From assembly GCF_900142655.1 (NCBI RefSeq), contig NZ_FRBQ01000005.1:211973-275972 (forward strand): 64,000 nucleotides of DNA. Reading direction: 5' to 3'. This document shows, piece by piece, positions 18,351 through 28,171 of the stretch. Position 1 is the first letter of the stretch. Every line of letters begins with the position of its first letter. The notes beneath the pieces were generated by a model. It was not told where the DNA came from, made no database searches, and worked only from the letters and a program-made list of their open reading frames with translations. The stretch comes from Phytopseudomonas punonensis (lineage in GTDB: Bacteria > Pseudomonadota > Gammaproteobacteria > Pseudomonadales > Pseudomonadaceae). The translations under genes were made by a program, and so were the position numbers.

Positions 18351-20560
18351 TGAGGTGAACGCTCGCCCAACCAGCTCAGCAGCCGCTCAAGCGGCATGGG
18401 CCTGGCAAACAGATAACCTTGCGCCTCCAGGCAGTCATGCTGCGTCAGCCACTCGACCTGCTCCTGATCCTCCACGCCCTCGGCAATCACTGACATACCC
18501 ACGCGCCGCGCGATCTGGATGATGGCCTCGACAATGCCCTGCCCATCGTCTTTGGCGCGCAGTTCCTCGACAAAACTGCGGTCGATCTTCAACCGATCGG
18601 CTGGCAATTGGCGCAAGTAGCTGAGCGACGAAAACCCAGTGCCGAAATCGTCAATGGCGACCTTCACGCCCATGGCGCGCAGTGCCAGCAGCTGCTCGCA
18701 CACCTGCTCGAACGAGCGCATGGCCACCGACTCGGTGATTTCTAGCTCGACCTGACTGGCGCTCACGCCGGCTGCTTCCAGATGCAGCGTGAATCGTTCG
18801 ATGAAGTCACGCTGCAATAGCTGGGTTGCCGAGACGTTGATGGCCACCCGGATATCGCGGTATCCAGCTTCGCCCAAGCGGCGGGCAGCCTGCAAGGACA
18901 AGCGCATGAGCAGATCGCCCAGCGGCAGGATGTAGCCGGTGGCCTCGGCCAGCGGGATGAATTGCAGCGGCGGTATGGCTTTGCCGTCCGCCTGGTACCA
19001 GCGAGCCAGGGCCTCGACGCCGGTGACCGCGCCGCTGCGCATATCGACCTGGGGTTGCAGTTCGATGCTGATCAGGTCGCTGGCCACTGCGTCACGCAGC
19101 GCCAGCAACAAGCGAAACGACTCGGCATGCGCGCTCTGCAGTTGGCGGTCATGCACCACATGCTGATCGTGGCCGAGCTGCTTGGCCTGTTTGAGCGTCA
19201 GCCTTGCATCCTGCAGGGCGACGCTGGCCGTATCGTCGAAGTCGCGCAAGTAAAGGGTGACGCTGCTCAGGCTGTGCACCTGGCCCAACTCGTAAGGGCG
19301 ATTAGGGCGGCGGAACAACGCGACGATGTCTTCGGCACGTACCTGTTCCTCGGGGCCGAGCACGGCAAACAGATCGTCACGCACCCGGGCGATCAGCACG
19401 TTGCCATCGAACGTTTCCCGCAAACGGTTGGCTACCAGGCCAAGGATGAAATCTCCGTAACCGGTACCGAACGCGGTGTTGGCGCCAGAGAAGTTATCGA
19501 TATCGAGCAACACCAGTACCCGCTCAGCCTTGTTCGGGCTGCTCAAGGTCATGTCGAGCATGCGGATCAGCGCGTTGCGATTGGGGATCTTCAGCAAGTC
19601 GTCTTGATAGGCCATCTCCTCCAGGCGGCTGAACAGCGCGACGTTATACAGGCCGCGGCTGATGCTGGCGCTGAACACTTCGAGCAGCTCCAGCTCGGTA
19701 TCGTCCAGCGTGCGTTCCGTCGCCACGTAGCAGGCGTAATCCGCACCGGCCTGGAAGCGCGGAAAGAACAGCACGGTGCAGTCGTCGAAACGCAGCGTGG
19801 CCTGCTTTTGCAGGCAGCAGCGCAAGGCGCTGGCGACGGCATCGTCGCCCAGACTACTCAGGTCGCCATCGATGGAACTATAAAAGCGCCCACTGGCGCT
19901 GATCACATGGGCATCGGGCAACTCTCCGGCCGTTGTGTCCTGCGCCTTGACGCACACGATGCCTTCGGCTTGCAGGTCCAATAAGGAGGCAATTTCAGAA
20001 AGAATCTTGGCCGACAACTCGCGGGTATTTTTCGAGCAAAACAGCGCATTGCTGGATTCGACGATCATCTGCAGACCGCGACGCGCACGAGCCGTGGCCT
20101 TGAGCTGCGAATAGCTGCGCAGCCCGGCGGTGAGCACCGTACGCAAACGCTCGGCACTCAGCTCACTTTTTGACCAGTAGTCGTTGATGTCGTAATCACG
20201 CATGACGTTCTGCACGGGCGCCATGCCCGGCTCGCCGGTAAGCAGCACGATGCGGATCTCGGCATTGCCGATCACTTCACGCAGGGTTTTGACCAAGCGC
20301 AGGCCGGCATCTTCGGTTTCCATGACCACATCGAGCAGCACCAGGGCGAAATCCTGCTGCTCGGCGAGCAACATGGCAGCTTCGCGATTGCTGAATGCCT
20401 GCTGAATCTCGACACGCCGTCCCAGAATATCCATCGCACTGATGGCAAACGCGGTCGCACGCTGGAAGTCTGGGTCATCGTCAACGGTAAGGATGCGCCA
20501 CGCCGGCTCTGTTACACCACCCGCCGGCTCGTCATCTGAAAACACCACGCAGTCATCCAT
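18347..20560 (-). CDS. Response regulator with DUF3369, degenerate GGDEF and EAL domains (c-di-GMP phosphodiesterase)
   Basis: About 737 residues from the ATG at 20560; a GTG at 20569 is also in frame. Counted from that GTG, a receiver domain comes first (ILTVDDDPDFQ, phospho-Asp at about residue 80 in VLLDVVME), then a DUF3369 sensor region (about 170–310), a GGDEF-like domain whose signature site reads RDDLF at about 395, so it should lack cyclase activity, and an EAL domain with EAL at about 515, EITES, DDFGTGFSSLSYL and IAEGVED all intact. The likely output is hydrolysis of cyclic di-GMP under control of the kinase gene that overlaps its 3' end. Confidence 0.9.
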   Translation of the reverse strand: MDDCVVFSDDEPAGGVTEPAWRILTVDDDPDFQRATAFAISAMDILGRRVEIQQAFSNREAAMLLAEQQDFALVLLDVVMETEDAGLRLVKTLREVIGNAEIRIVLLTGEPGMAPVQNVMRDYDINDYWSKSELSAERLRTVLTAGLRSYSQLKATARARRGLQMIVESSNALFCSKNTRELSAKILSEIASLLDLQAEGIVCVKAQDTTAGELPDAHVISASGRFYSSIDGDLSSLGDDAVASALRCCLQKQATLRFDDCTVLFFPRFQAGADYACYVATERTLDDTELELLEVFSASISRGLYNVALFSRLEEMAYQDDLLKIPNRNALIRMLDMTLSSPNKAERVLVLLDIDNFSGANTAFGTGYGDFILGLVANRLRETFDGNVLIARVRDDLFAVLGPEEQVRAEDIVALFRRPNRPYELGQVHSLSSVTLYLRDFDDTASVALQDARLTLKQAKQLGHDQHVVHDRQLQSAHAESFRLLLALRDAVASDLISIELQPQVDMRSGAVTGVEALARWYQADGKAIPPLQFIPLAEATGYILPLGDLLMRLSLQAARRLGEAGYRDIRVAINVSATQLLQRDFIERFTLHLEAAGVSASQVELEITESVAMRSFEQVCEQLLALRAMGVKVAIDDFGTGFSSLSYLRQLPADRLKIDRSFVEELRAKDDGQGIVEAIIQIARRVGMSVIAEGVEDQEQVEWLTQHDCLEAQGYLFARPMPLERLLSWLGERSPQ

Positions 20561-20739
20561 GAAGCACACTCACCTATCTCACTGGAGAAGAGAACCACGG
20601 CCTTCCGTGCGCAAGTATAGCCAGCGCGACAAAGACACAACCTCAATGATGGCATTTCGTATATGGCACGATTCACACCACTTGTCGGTCTGAGCTCATT
20701 AACGATGAGCGGGTGACGGCATTGGAACAAGGAGCGGCT

Positions 20740-21303
20740 ATGGGCTACTGGCTGGTCATCGACCTGGAAGCCACCACTGAGGAAGGTGGCTGGCCGGTTG
20801 AGCATATGGAAATCATCGAGATAGGTGCCAGCTTGGTCAACGCAGGCGGTCATGAGATCGACCATTTCCAACGCTTCGTGAAACCGATACGGCGCCCCAA
20901 CCTCACCCGTTTCTGCCGCCAGCTGACCCACATCAGCCAGGCAGATGTCGACTCTGCCGCCACACTGCCGGTCGTCTGGCCGCAGTTCGAACGTTGGCTG
21001 GCGCCCCATCACCCACGCCTGCACGGCTGGGGCAGCTGGGGCGATTACGACTGCCAGCAGCTGCGACAGGATTGGCAGCGGCACGGTCTAAGCAGCCATC
21101 TTCAGTCACTGCCGCACCTCAACCTCAAGCGGCGCTTCGCCGAAGAACGGCAACTGCCGCGGCCGGTTGGCCTTAACGCGGCACTGCAATTGGCCGGCAT
21201 GGGTTTCAACGGCCAACAGCACCGCGCCCTAAACGATGCACGCAACACTGCGCGTCTGCTGCCATTAGTAATGGTCGAGCGAGGCGCTACGCGCAACACG
21301 TGA
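20740..21303 (+). CDS. 3'-5' exonuclease (DEDDh family)
   Basis: 187 residues from the ATG at 20740 with an AAGGAG ribosome site. The exonuclease motifs are visible: [11 protein letters not shown] (ExoI, Asp and Glu), [12 protein letters not shown] (ExoII) and [14 protein letters not shown] (ExoIII with the catalytic His and Asp). The closest look is to KapD/ERI-1-type single-domain exonucleases. It acts on RNA or DNA 3' ends; the substrate is unknown. Divergent from the EAL regulator. Confidence 0.88.
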   Translation: MGYWLVIDLEATTEEGGWPVEHMEIIEIGASLVNAGGHEIDHFQRFVKPIRRPNLTRFCRQLTHISQADVDSAATLPVVWPQFERWLAPHHPRLHGWGSWGDYDCQQLRQDWQRHGLSSHLQSLPHLNLKRRFAEERQLPRPVGLNAALQLAGMGFNGQQHRALNDARNTARLLPLVMVERGATRNT

Positions 21304-21365
21304 CGCCGTCAAACGCCTTGGGCATACTTGCCAGCCATTTATTTCTGCCCCTAACGAGGATGCAC

Positions 21366-21647
21366 ATGTTCAAGGTCAACGAGTATTTCGACGGCACCGT
21401 CAAATCCATCGCGTTCGGCATGGCAGAAGGCCCGGCCACGATTGGCGTGATGGCAGCAGGCGAGTATGAGTTCGGCACGGGCCAACTGGAAGTCATGCAT
21501 GTGATCGCAGGCGCCCTGACCGTCAAGCTGCCGGGCAGCGACCACTGGGAAACCTTCACTGCCGGCAGCCGCTTCACCGTGCCCGCAGACAGCAAGTTTC
21601 AGCTCAAGGTTGAGCAGGACACCGCTTACCTGTGCGAATACCGCTGA
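21366..21647 (+). CDS. ppnP: Pyrimidine/purine nucleoside phosphorylase (cupin type)
   Basis: 93 residues, the usual size of this small cupin. [17 protein letters not shown] at the start, [33 protein letters not shown] and [13 protein letters not shown] are typical. PpnP phosphorolyses several nucleosides to base and ribose 1-phosphate. The ATG at 21366 was chosen because the family begins MFxV; the frame runs upstream to 21300. Confidence 0.9.
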   Translation: MFKVNEYFDGTVKSIAFGMAEGPATIGVMAAGEYEFGTGQLEVMHVIAGALTVKLPGSDHWETFTAGSRFTVPADSKFQLKVEQDTAYLCEYR

Positions 21648-21666
21648 CAGGTTGCCCTTCAGCAGC

Positions 21667-21694
21667 AAAAAGCCCGGCCAAGTGCCGGGCTTTT
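21667..21694 (+). terminator. Bidirectional terminator after ppnP
   Basis: Stem AAAAGCCCGGC / GCCGGGCTTTT with a CAAGT loop between the convergent ppnP and DUF1289 genes. Confidence 0.9.
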
Positions 21695-21720
21695 GCATAT
21701 TGGGGCTCTGGGTTTTCCGC

Positions 21721-22197
21721 CTAAACGCGCAGCTCCATACCTTCCTTGAGAAAGCGCGGAGCGATGTAGCGCTCGAAATGCGCCTCGGAAAGCAGAAAGA
21801 ACTCGCGATCGATGGCGTCACGTAGATCTGGTAGCTCCCAGTCGCGAAACTCCGGCAGCAGCGCTATTCCGTAGGCTTCGAGCTGCGAGATCACCCGCGC
21901 TCCGCGCGCCAGCAGCTGATAGGCCCAGCAATACGCCGACTGTTGAGGAACGAAACGTATCTGCCGCTGCTGCAGCTGTTTGAGCAGCAAGTCCTCGTCG
22001 AAAACCTCCAATTTGGCGGTCATCACCTGCACCAGCAACATTTCCAGGCGCAGCCACACCGACTGCTTTTCCTCGTCGCTGTAGCCGTTCCAGTTGATCA
22101 CCTCATGGTGAAAGCGCTTGCAGCCGCGGCACACGGAATCACCGAATACCGTGGAGCAAAGGCCTATGCAAGGCGTCTTGATACGTTGGTTGGGCAT
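21721..22197 (-). CDS. DUF1289 domain-containing protein
   Basis: 158 residues. The N-terminal 50 residues carry the DUF1289 cysteine pattern TPCIGLCSTVFGDSVCRGCKRFHHEVINW with four cysteines and histidines that probably bind metal; the remaining hundred are a helical extension (LLVQVMTAKLEVFDEDLLLKQL…) longer than the minimal domain. Divergent from acnB. Function unknown. Confidence 0.82.
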   Translation of the reverse strand: MPNQRIKTPCIGLCSTVFGDSVCRGCKRFHHEVINWNGYSDEEKQSVWLRLEMLLVQVMTAKLEVFDEDLLLKQLQQRQIRFVPQQSAYCWAYQLLARGARVISQLEAYGIALLPEFRDWELPDLRDAIDREFFLLSEAHFERYIAPRFLKEGMELRV

Positions 22198-22346
22198 GCG
22201 TTACATCGATACATCAGACAGGAAGGAATGCATCTTAGCCCTTTGTCTAATGTGGATCACCCCAGAGGTAGATGGGTCTTTCACTTAACTTTGCTGGATT
22301 CTTCCGCTAGAATCAGCGCGCCTTGCGAAAGGCGCCAATGTCCGTT

Positions 22347-22474
22347 GGAAGCTGTTTTCAAAGCGTCACGAGCACAGTCGATCCTGCAGTACGATGTTGG
22401 CGTGGCCACCCTCAGGCCATGCCAACCCCTCATCAACTACGTCCTGCAGGCGTAAAACTTTGAAAGCAGCTTCC
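22347..22474. repeat. Long three-tier imperfect palindrome upstream of acnB
   Basis: Three nested inverted repeats share one centre near 22411: outer arms 22347–22363 and 22458–22474 (16 of 17 pair, GGAAGCTG[T/C]TTTCAAAG), middle arms 22383–22393 and 22440–22450 (10 of 11, CCTGCAG..ACG) and inner arms 22396–22407 and 22415–22426 (11 of 12, GTTGGC.TGGCC) around a seven-base loop. It lies in the 395-bp gap between DUF1289 and acnB, ~120 bp before the acnB start. It could be a miniature mobile or REP-like repeat, or a structured leader of acnB. Confidence 0.75.
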
Positions 22475-22592
22475 GGATGGAAGCATTGAAACCATCGCGC
22501 ACAGCCCATCAGGCTGAGCTGCGGATGTGTTTGATGCATTCCTGCATGCGTCCCGGACCCCCTATATGGGACCACTGATGAGGGTAATAACT

Positions 22593-25202
22593 GTGCTTGA
22601 AGCCTACCGCAAACACGTAGCAGAGCGTGCCGCCCAGGGTATCGTGCCCCAGCCGCTAAACGCCGAACAAACCGCCGGTCTCGTTGACCTGCTGAAGAAC
22701 CCGCCGGCCGGCGAAGAAGAATTCCTCCTCGACCTGATCACCAACCGCGTGCCGCCAGGCGTCGACGAAGCTGCCTATGTAAAGGCCGGTTTCCTCTCCG
22801 CTATCGCCAAGGGCGAAGCTACCTCCCCTCTGCTCGACAAGAAGCGCGCCACCGAACTGCTCGGCACCATGCAGGGCGGCTACAACATCGCGACCCTCGT
22901 TGAACTACTGGACGATGCCGAACTGGGCGCCGTTGCCGCCGAACAGCTCAAGCACACCCTGCTGATGTTCGACGCCTTCCACGACGTTGCCGAGAAAGCC
23001 AAGGCGGGCAATGCCCACGCCAAAGGTGTGCTGCAGTCCTGGGCCGATGGCGAGTGGTTCAAGAAACGCCCGACCCTGGCCGACAAGATCAGCCTGCGCG
23101 TTTTCAAGGTCACTGGCGAAACCAACACCGACGACCTGTCGCCGGCGCCGGATGCCTGGTCGCGTCCTGATATCCCGCTGCACGCCCTGGCCATGCTGAA
23201 AATGGCCCGTGAAGGCATCGTGCCTGATGTGCAAGGCTCCATCGGCCCGATGAAACAGATCGCCCAGATGTACGGCGACGGCTTCCCGGTTGCCTACGTC
23301 GGTGACGTAGTTGGTACCGGTTCTTCGCGTAAATCCGCCACCAACTCGGTGCTGTGGTTCTTCGGCGACGACATCCCGTACGTGCCGAACAAGCGTGCTG
23401 GCGGCTTCTGCTTCGGCACCAAGATCGCTCCGATCTTCTACAACACCATGGAAGATGCAGGCGCCCTGCCGATCGAGTTCGACGTGTCGAACATCAACAT
23501 GGGCGATGTGATCGACCTGTACCCGCACCAGGGCAAGGTCTGCAAACACAACAGCGACGAAGTGATCACCACTTTCGAACTGAAGACGCCGGTTCTGCTC
23601 GACGAAGTTCGTGCTGGCGGCCGTATTCCGCTGATCGTCGGCCGTGGCCTGACCGAGAAAGCACGTGCCGAGCTGGGCCTGGGCCCAACCGACCTGTTCA
23701 AACTGCCGGAAGCGCCGGTCGACACTGGCAAGGGCTACACCCTGGCCCAGAAGATGGTCGGCAAGGCCTGCGGTCTGCCGGAAGGCAAAGGCGTGCGTCC
23801 AGGTACCTACTGCGAACCGAAGATGACCACCGTCGGCTCCCAGGACACCACTGGCCCGATGACCCGCGACGAGCTGAAAGACCTGGCGTGCCTGGGCTTC
23901 TCCGCTGACCTAGTCATGCAGTCGTTCTGTCACACCGCGGCCTATCCGAAGCCGATCGACGTCACCACCCACCACACCCTGCCGGATTTCATCCGCACCC
24001 GTGGCGGCGTGTCGCTGCGTCCTGGTGACGGCATCATCCACAGCTGGCTGAACCGCATGCTGCTGCCGGACACCGTCGGTACCGGTGGTGACTCGCACAC
24101 CCGCTTCCCGATCGGCATCTCCTTCCCGGCCGGTTCGGGCCTGGTCGCCTTCGCCGCTGCCACCGGCGTTATGCCGCTGGACATGCCGGAGTCGGTTCTG
24201 GTGCGTTTCAAGGGCAAGCTGAACCCAGGCATCACCCTGCGTGACCTGGTTCATGCCATCCCTTACTACGGCATTCAGAAAGGCCTGCTGACCGTCGAGA
24301 AGAAAGGCAAGATCAACGCCTTCTCCGGCCGCATCCTGGAAATCGAAGGTCTGGACGAGCTGACAGTCGAACAAGCGTTCGAACTGTCCGACGCCTCTGC
24401 CGAGCGTTCCGCTGCAGGTTGCACCATCAAGCTGCCGGAAAAAGCCATTGCCGAGTACCTGAAGTCGAACATCACCCTGCTGCGCTGGATGATCAGCGAA
24501 GGCTACGGCGATGCGCGCACCATGGAGCGTCGCGCTCAAGCGATGGAAGCCTGGCTGGCCAACCCTGTGCTGCTCAGCGCCGACAAGGACGCCGAGTATG
24601 CCGAAGTCATCGAAATCGACCTGGCCGACATCAAGGAGCCTGTGCTCTGCGCGCCGAACGATCCTGACGACGCGCGTCTGCTGTCGACCGTTCAGGGCGA
24701 GAAGATCGACGAAGTGTTCATCGGTTCGTGCATGACCAACATCGGTCACTTCCGCGCTGCCGGTAAGCTGCTGGAACAGGTAAAAGGCCAGTTGCCGACT
24801 CGTCTGTGGCTGTCGCCGCCGACCAAGATGGACGCTCACCAGCTCACCGAAGAAGGCTACTACGGCATCTACGGCAAGGCTGGCGCGCGCATGGAAATGC
24901 CGGGCTGCTCGCTGTGCATGGGTAACCAGGCACGTGTCGAGCCGAATTCGACTGTTGTGTCGACTTCGACCCGTAACTTCCCGAACCGTCTGGGTGATGG
25001 TGCCAACGTGTACCTGGCTTCTGCCGAACTGGCCGCTGTAGCGTCCATCCTGGGCAAGCTGCCGACCATCGAGGAGTACATGGAGTACGCGAAGAACATC
25101 GACAGCATGGCTGCCGACGTTTATCGCTACCTGAGCTTCGACCAGATCGCCGAGTTCCGCGAGGCTGCGGCCAACGCGAACATCCCGGTCGTTCAAGCGT
25201 AA
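22593..25202 (+). CDS. acnB: Bifunctional aconitate hydratase B / 2-methylisocitrate dehydratase
   Basis: 869 residues from a GTG at 22593, which gives the family N-terminus [20 protein letters not shown]. It interconverts citrate and isocitrate in the TCA cycle and serves the methylcitrate cycle. Domain order is that of AcnB: an N-terminal HEAT-like domain (1–155), then the mobile swivel domain, then the catalytic core. The [4Fe-4S] ligands are in GSCMTNIGH and CSLCMGNQ near the end. The frame is open further upstream to 22527 but without family similarity. AcnB apoenzymes can bind mRNA; no element for that is obvious here. Confidence 0.97.
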   Translation: MLEAYRKHVAERAAQGIVPQPLNAEQTAGLVDLLKNPPAGEEEFLLDLITNRVPPGVDEAAYVKAGFLSAIAKGEATSPLLDKKRATELLGTMQGGYNIATLVELLDDAELGAVAAEQLKHTLLMFDAFHDVAEKAKAGNAHAKGVLQSWADGEWFKKRPTLADKISLRVFKVTGETNTDDLSPAPDAWSRPDIPLHALAMLKMAREGIVPDVQGSIGPMKQIAQMYGDGFPVAYVGDVVGTGSSRKSATNSVLWFFGDDIPYVPNKRAGGFCFGTKIAPIFYNTMEDAGALPIEFDVSNINMGDVIDLYPHQGKVCKHNSDEVITTFELKTPVLLDEVRAGGRIPLIVGRGLTEKARAELGLGPTDLFKLPEAPVDTGKGYTLAQKMVGKACGLPEGKGVRPGTYCEPKMTTVGSQDTTGPMTRDELKDLACLGFSADLVMQSFCHTAAYPKPIDVTTHHTLPDFIRTRGGVSLRPGDGIIHSWLNRMLLPDTVGTGGDSHTRFPIGISFPAGSGLVAFAAATGVMPLDMPESVLVRFKGKLNPGITLRDLVHAIPYYGIQKGLLTVEKKGKINAFSGRILEIEGLDELTVEQAFELSDASAERSAAGCTIKLPEKAIAEYLKSNITLLRWMISEGYGDARTMERRAQAMEAWLANPVLLSADKDAEYAEVIEIDLADIKEPVLCAPNDPDDARLLSTVQGEKIDEVFIGSCMTNIGHFRAAGKLLEQVKGQLPTRLWLSPPTKMDAHQLTEEGYYGIYGKAGARMEMPGCSLCMGNQARVEPNSTVVSTSTRNFPNRLGDGANVYLASAELAAVASILGKLPTIEEYMEYAKNIDSMAADVYRYLSFDQIAEFREAAANANIPVVQA

Positions 25203-25219
25203 GGTTTCACCTGCGTTAG

Positions 25220-25246
25220 AAAGCCCCGCCCAGTGCGGGGCTTTTT
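25220..25246 (+). terminator. Rho-independent terminator of acnB
   Basis: Stem AAGCCCCGC / GCGGGGCTT with a CCAGT loop and six T's, 20 bp after the stop codon. Confidence 0.92.
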
Positions 25247-25281
25247 TATGCGCGCTGAAAATGCAGGCCCGCGCGCGGCAA

Positions 25282-25303
25282 CTGTACCGGATACAGCTGT
25301 ATC
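25282..25303. promoter_or_regulatory. Overlapping palindromic operator upstream of the PLP decarboxylase
   Basis: Two overlapping inverted repeats: CTGTA-ccgga-TACAG at 25282–25296 and the perfect 14-bp GATACAGCTGTATC at 25290–25303, with one more CTGTATC half-site at about 25339. Arrays of CTGTA/TACAG half-sites are typical for GntR/MocR regulators of PLP-linked genes. No such regulator gene is in the window. Confidence 0.55.
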
Positions 25304-25408
25304 GGCAGCCGCGCTGTAGGGGAAAACAGCCTGCGGGCTGTATCTGCCTCATGGACGCTTGTGCCTATAAGGTGAGCCATCCGTTACTACCTCACCGAGA
25401 GCCGCTGC

Positions 25409-26758
25409 ATGCCTACTGAAGAACGTGCCTTGCTGGTCGATGCCGACCGCCGCGCCATCGCTTATAACGATTCGCTGGCGCAACGCCGTGTTTACCCCAA
25501 CGAGAGCGCCATCGCCGCGCTCACAAACTTTGATACCCCGCTGCCAGAAACCGGACAAGCCGCCACCCAGGTGCTGCATAGCCTCGACGAGCTGGGCTCA
25601 CCGGCCACGGTCACCAGTAACGGCCCGCGCTATTTCGGCTTCGTGATCGGTGCCACCCTGCCCGCCGCTGCTGCCGCCGAGCGCCTGGTACTGGCCTGGG
25701 ATCAGTGCGCGTCATCCTTCGACGGTTCGCCCATCGCCGACAAGCTGGAAAAGGTCGCTGCCTGCTGGGTCTGCGAGGCGCTTGGCCTGCCAAACAAAAG
25801 CGCCGTGGGCTTTGGCACCAGCGCTACGGCGTGCACCCTCGCCTGCCTCTCGGCAGCACGGCGTACGCTGCTCGCCAGGCAAGGTTGGGATTTCGATCAG
25901 GATGGTTTGATCGGTGCACCGGAAATACGCGTGGTGATTTCTGAAACCGCCCATATCACCGTCAAGAAAGCCCTGCGCGTGCTCGGCTTCGGCATGCGCC
26001 GGCTACAACTGGCGCCAATCGACGAACACGGCCGCATCGATCCGGCCAGGCTCCCGAAGCTGGATGAGCGTACCTTGCTGATCCTGCAGGCCGGCGAGGT
26101 CAATACCGGCGAATTCGACCGTTTCGCCGAGCTGATCCCCAAGGCCAGGGCGGCCGGCGCCTGGGTGCATGTCGATGGGGCTTTCGGCCTGTGGGCACGG
26201 GCTTCGTCATCGGCCGGGCTGGCCGACGGCGTGGAACTTGCGGACAGCTGGACCACCGATGGCCACAAATGGCTGAACACGCCGTACGACAGCGCAATGG
26301 CCATCTGCCGCGACGGTGACGCCCTGGCTGCTGCAATGAACAGCGACGCCGCCTACGCCATGGCCTCGAAGGATTCGCAGAAGAACCTGACGCTGGAATT
26401 CTCGCGGCGCGCACGGGGCGTGGCGATCTGGGCGGCACTGGCGAACCTGGGGCGCGCTGGCCTACGTGACATGATTGATCAGCATATCCGCCAGGCGGGT
26501 CATCTGGCGGCCGAACTGCGCAACGGCGGTTATCAGGTACTCAACCGCGTGCGACTCAATCAGGTGCTGGTGCGCGCCGATTCGGACGAGCAGACCGCGG
26601 CCATTCTCAAGGCCGCGCAGGATTCGGGCGAAGTCTGGTTCGGCGCCACCATCTGGCAGGGCCGACCAGCCTTTCGCCTGAGCGTCAGCTCCTGGCGCAC
26701 TACAGATGCCGATATCGAAGTCCTGATCGCCCTGCTCCTGCGCTTGAAAAACACCTGA
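25409..26758 (+). CDS. PLP-dependent group II decarboxylase / aspartate aminotransferase-fold enzyme
   Basis: 449 residues. The family (aromatic amino acid / glutamate decarboxylase group) is shown by GPRYFGFVIGATLPAAAAAE, GFGTSATACTLACL, VISETAHITVKKAL, WVHVDGAFGLWA and the Schiff-base lysine in SWTTDGHKWLNTPYDSA. Substrate not evident; aromatic L-amino acids are a common choice. The CTGTA palindromes ~100 bp upstream suggest dedicated regulation. It converges on the ampC-like gene with a 2-bp gap. Confidence 0.85.
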   Translation: MPTEERALLVDADRRAIAYNDSLAQRRVYPNESAIAALTNFDTPLPETGQAATQVLHSLDELGSPATVTSNGPRYFGFVIGATLPAAAAAERLVLAWDQCASSFDGSPIADKLEKVAACWVCEALGLPNKSAVGFGTSATACTLACLSAARRTLLARQGWDFDQDGLIGAPEIRVVISETAHITVKKALRVLGFGMRRLQLAPIDEHGRIDPARLPKLDERTLLILQAGEVNTGEFDRFAELIPKARAAGAWVHVDGAFGLWARASSSAGLADGVELADSWTTDGHKWLNTPYDSAMAICRDGDALAAAMNSDAAYAMASKDSQKNLTLEFSRRARGVAIWAALANLGRAGLRDMIDQHIRQAGHLAAELRNGGYQVLNRVRLNQVLVRADSDEQTAAILKAAQDSGEVWFGATIWQGRPAFRLSVSSWRTTDADIEVLIALLLRLKNT

Positions 26759-26760
26759 GC

Positions 26761-27924
26761 CTATCGATCAGCCTCCAGCACCTGCTGCAGCAGCTTGTAG
26801 GACGCATCGACTCGGGCTTCGAGCGGCACGTTACGGTTGGCCAGCATCACCACGCCGATGCGCTCATCCGGCACAAACGCCGCGTAACCACCAAAGCCAT
26901 TGGTCGAGCCAGTCTTGCCGAACAGCACGCCTTGCTCGCTTTTTTCTCGCTTAGCCAGTCGAGTAGCAGGCTGCGCTTCCAGGGCCATCGACGGCGCATT
27001 GCCCGCCAGCAGGCGCTCACGTGAAAGCGGCCACGGGTAACGCTCCCAGATCATCGCCTGGGTGAACTGGGCGTTTTGCGTCACTCCACCGTGGGTAGTC
27101 GCGATGGCAGCGGCAAGTGGTTCGGGCACCGCCGTTGACCCCAGGTTGATATCGACAAAGCGCAGCATATCTTCAATGTTCGATTTCACGCCGTAGGCTT
27201 CCGCGTCGAGCATGCCCGGGCTCACCCGAATGGCCTTGTTGGTCTGCCGCGCATAACCGTAGGCGTAGCGCTGCATCTGCGCTGCGGGTATCTGGACATA
27301 GGTGCTGCCGAGCGCCAACGGCGCCAGTACCTGCTCATGCAACGCCTGGGCATAAGGCTGCCCGAACGCGCTGGCGGAAATGCGCCCCAGCAGGCCAATG
27401 CTGACGTTGGAGTACGCACGCTCATGCCCGGCGCCTGCCGTCGGCTGCCATTGACGCAGCCAGGTCATCAGGGCGCTATCGCTCTTGATGTCATCGGGCA
27501 CCTGCAGCGGCAGGCCATTGCTTTGATGGGTAGCCAGATCCATCAGGCTCAACGCACCGACCGGCGTTGCCTTCAGCACCGGCAGGCGCTCGCCGACCTG
27601 ATCATCCAGCGACAGCAGCCCACGCTCCTGGGCCAATGCCGCCAGGGTCACGTTGAAGGTCTTGCTCAGCGAACCGAGCTCGAACAGCGTCTGCCGGGAT
27701 ACCGCGATGCCAACCTCGCGGTTCGCCAGGCCCCTGGTGTACACGTAATGCTTGCCCTGCCAGGTAACACCGACCGCCAGGCCCGGCACGTCGTATTCGG
27801 CCACCAGCGGCGCGAATACCTGCGCTGCCGCATCGTTGAATTGCTGCTCGGTCATCGCAGTGGCCGGCAGCGTCACGGCAAGGCTGGCCGTGAACAGGCC
27901 AGTGGCGATAGTGCGGTGAGTCAT
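26761..27924 (-). CDS. ampC: Class C beta-lactamase (AmpC type)
   Basis: 387 residues from the ATG at 27924, which starts a signal peptide (MTHRTIATGLFTASLAVTLPATA). The serine-hydrolase motifs are in the right order: S-x-x-K in ELGSLSKTFN, Y-x-N in RAYSNVS and K-T-G in LFGKTGSTNG, plus the class C LFELGSLSKT and VMLANRNVP context. Size matches Pseudomonas chromosomal cephalosporinases. An open frame extends to 28080 but gives no signal peptide. No ampR lies beside it; the divergent neighbour is alaC, so regulation differs from the textbook ampR–ampC pair. Confidence 0.88.
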   Translation of the reverse strand: MTHRTIATGLFTASLAVTLPATAMTEQQFNDAAAQVFAPLVAEYDVPGLAVGVTWQGKHYVYTRGLANREVGIAVSRQTLFELGSLSKTFNVTLAALAQERGLLSLDDQVGERLPVLKATPVGALSLMDLATHQSNGLPLQVPDDIKSDSALMTWLRQWQPTAGAGHERAYSNVSIGLLGRISASAFGQPYAQALHEQVLAPLALGSTYVQIPAAQMQRYAYGYARQTNKAIRVSPGMLDAEAYGVKSNIEDMLRFVDINLGSTAVPEPLAAAIATTHGGVTQNAQFTQAMIWERYPWPLSRERLLAGNAPSMALEAQPATRLAKREKSEQGVLFGKTGSTNGFGGYAAFVPDERIGVVMLANRNVPLEARVDASYKLLQQVLEADR

Positions 27925-28171
27925 CTGATAAGGCTCTCTGTCTTGTTGTGGTGCAATACCGGCCTGCCCGGTGCCTGCACGATGCGTGGGTGTTCGAGTC
28001 AGCGCCAAGGATATCGTTTCGTGGCGGCCGGTAGGCAATCCACGAAAACCGCTTGCCGTGCTGATCAAGCCTCTCGACAAAGCCCGTGGCGGGCCTTATT
28101 GTCCGCCCAGGCCACCGCAGTGGCCTACGTCGCTCGGACGGTTCCGGGCGCTTACGTTTGTCGAGGAAAGC

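Noticed and set aside
23910..25352. Open frame of ~480 residues on the minus strand across acnB
   Set aside because: Antisense to a certain acnB gene; it comes from GC-rich codon structure and shows no domain.
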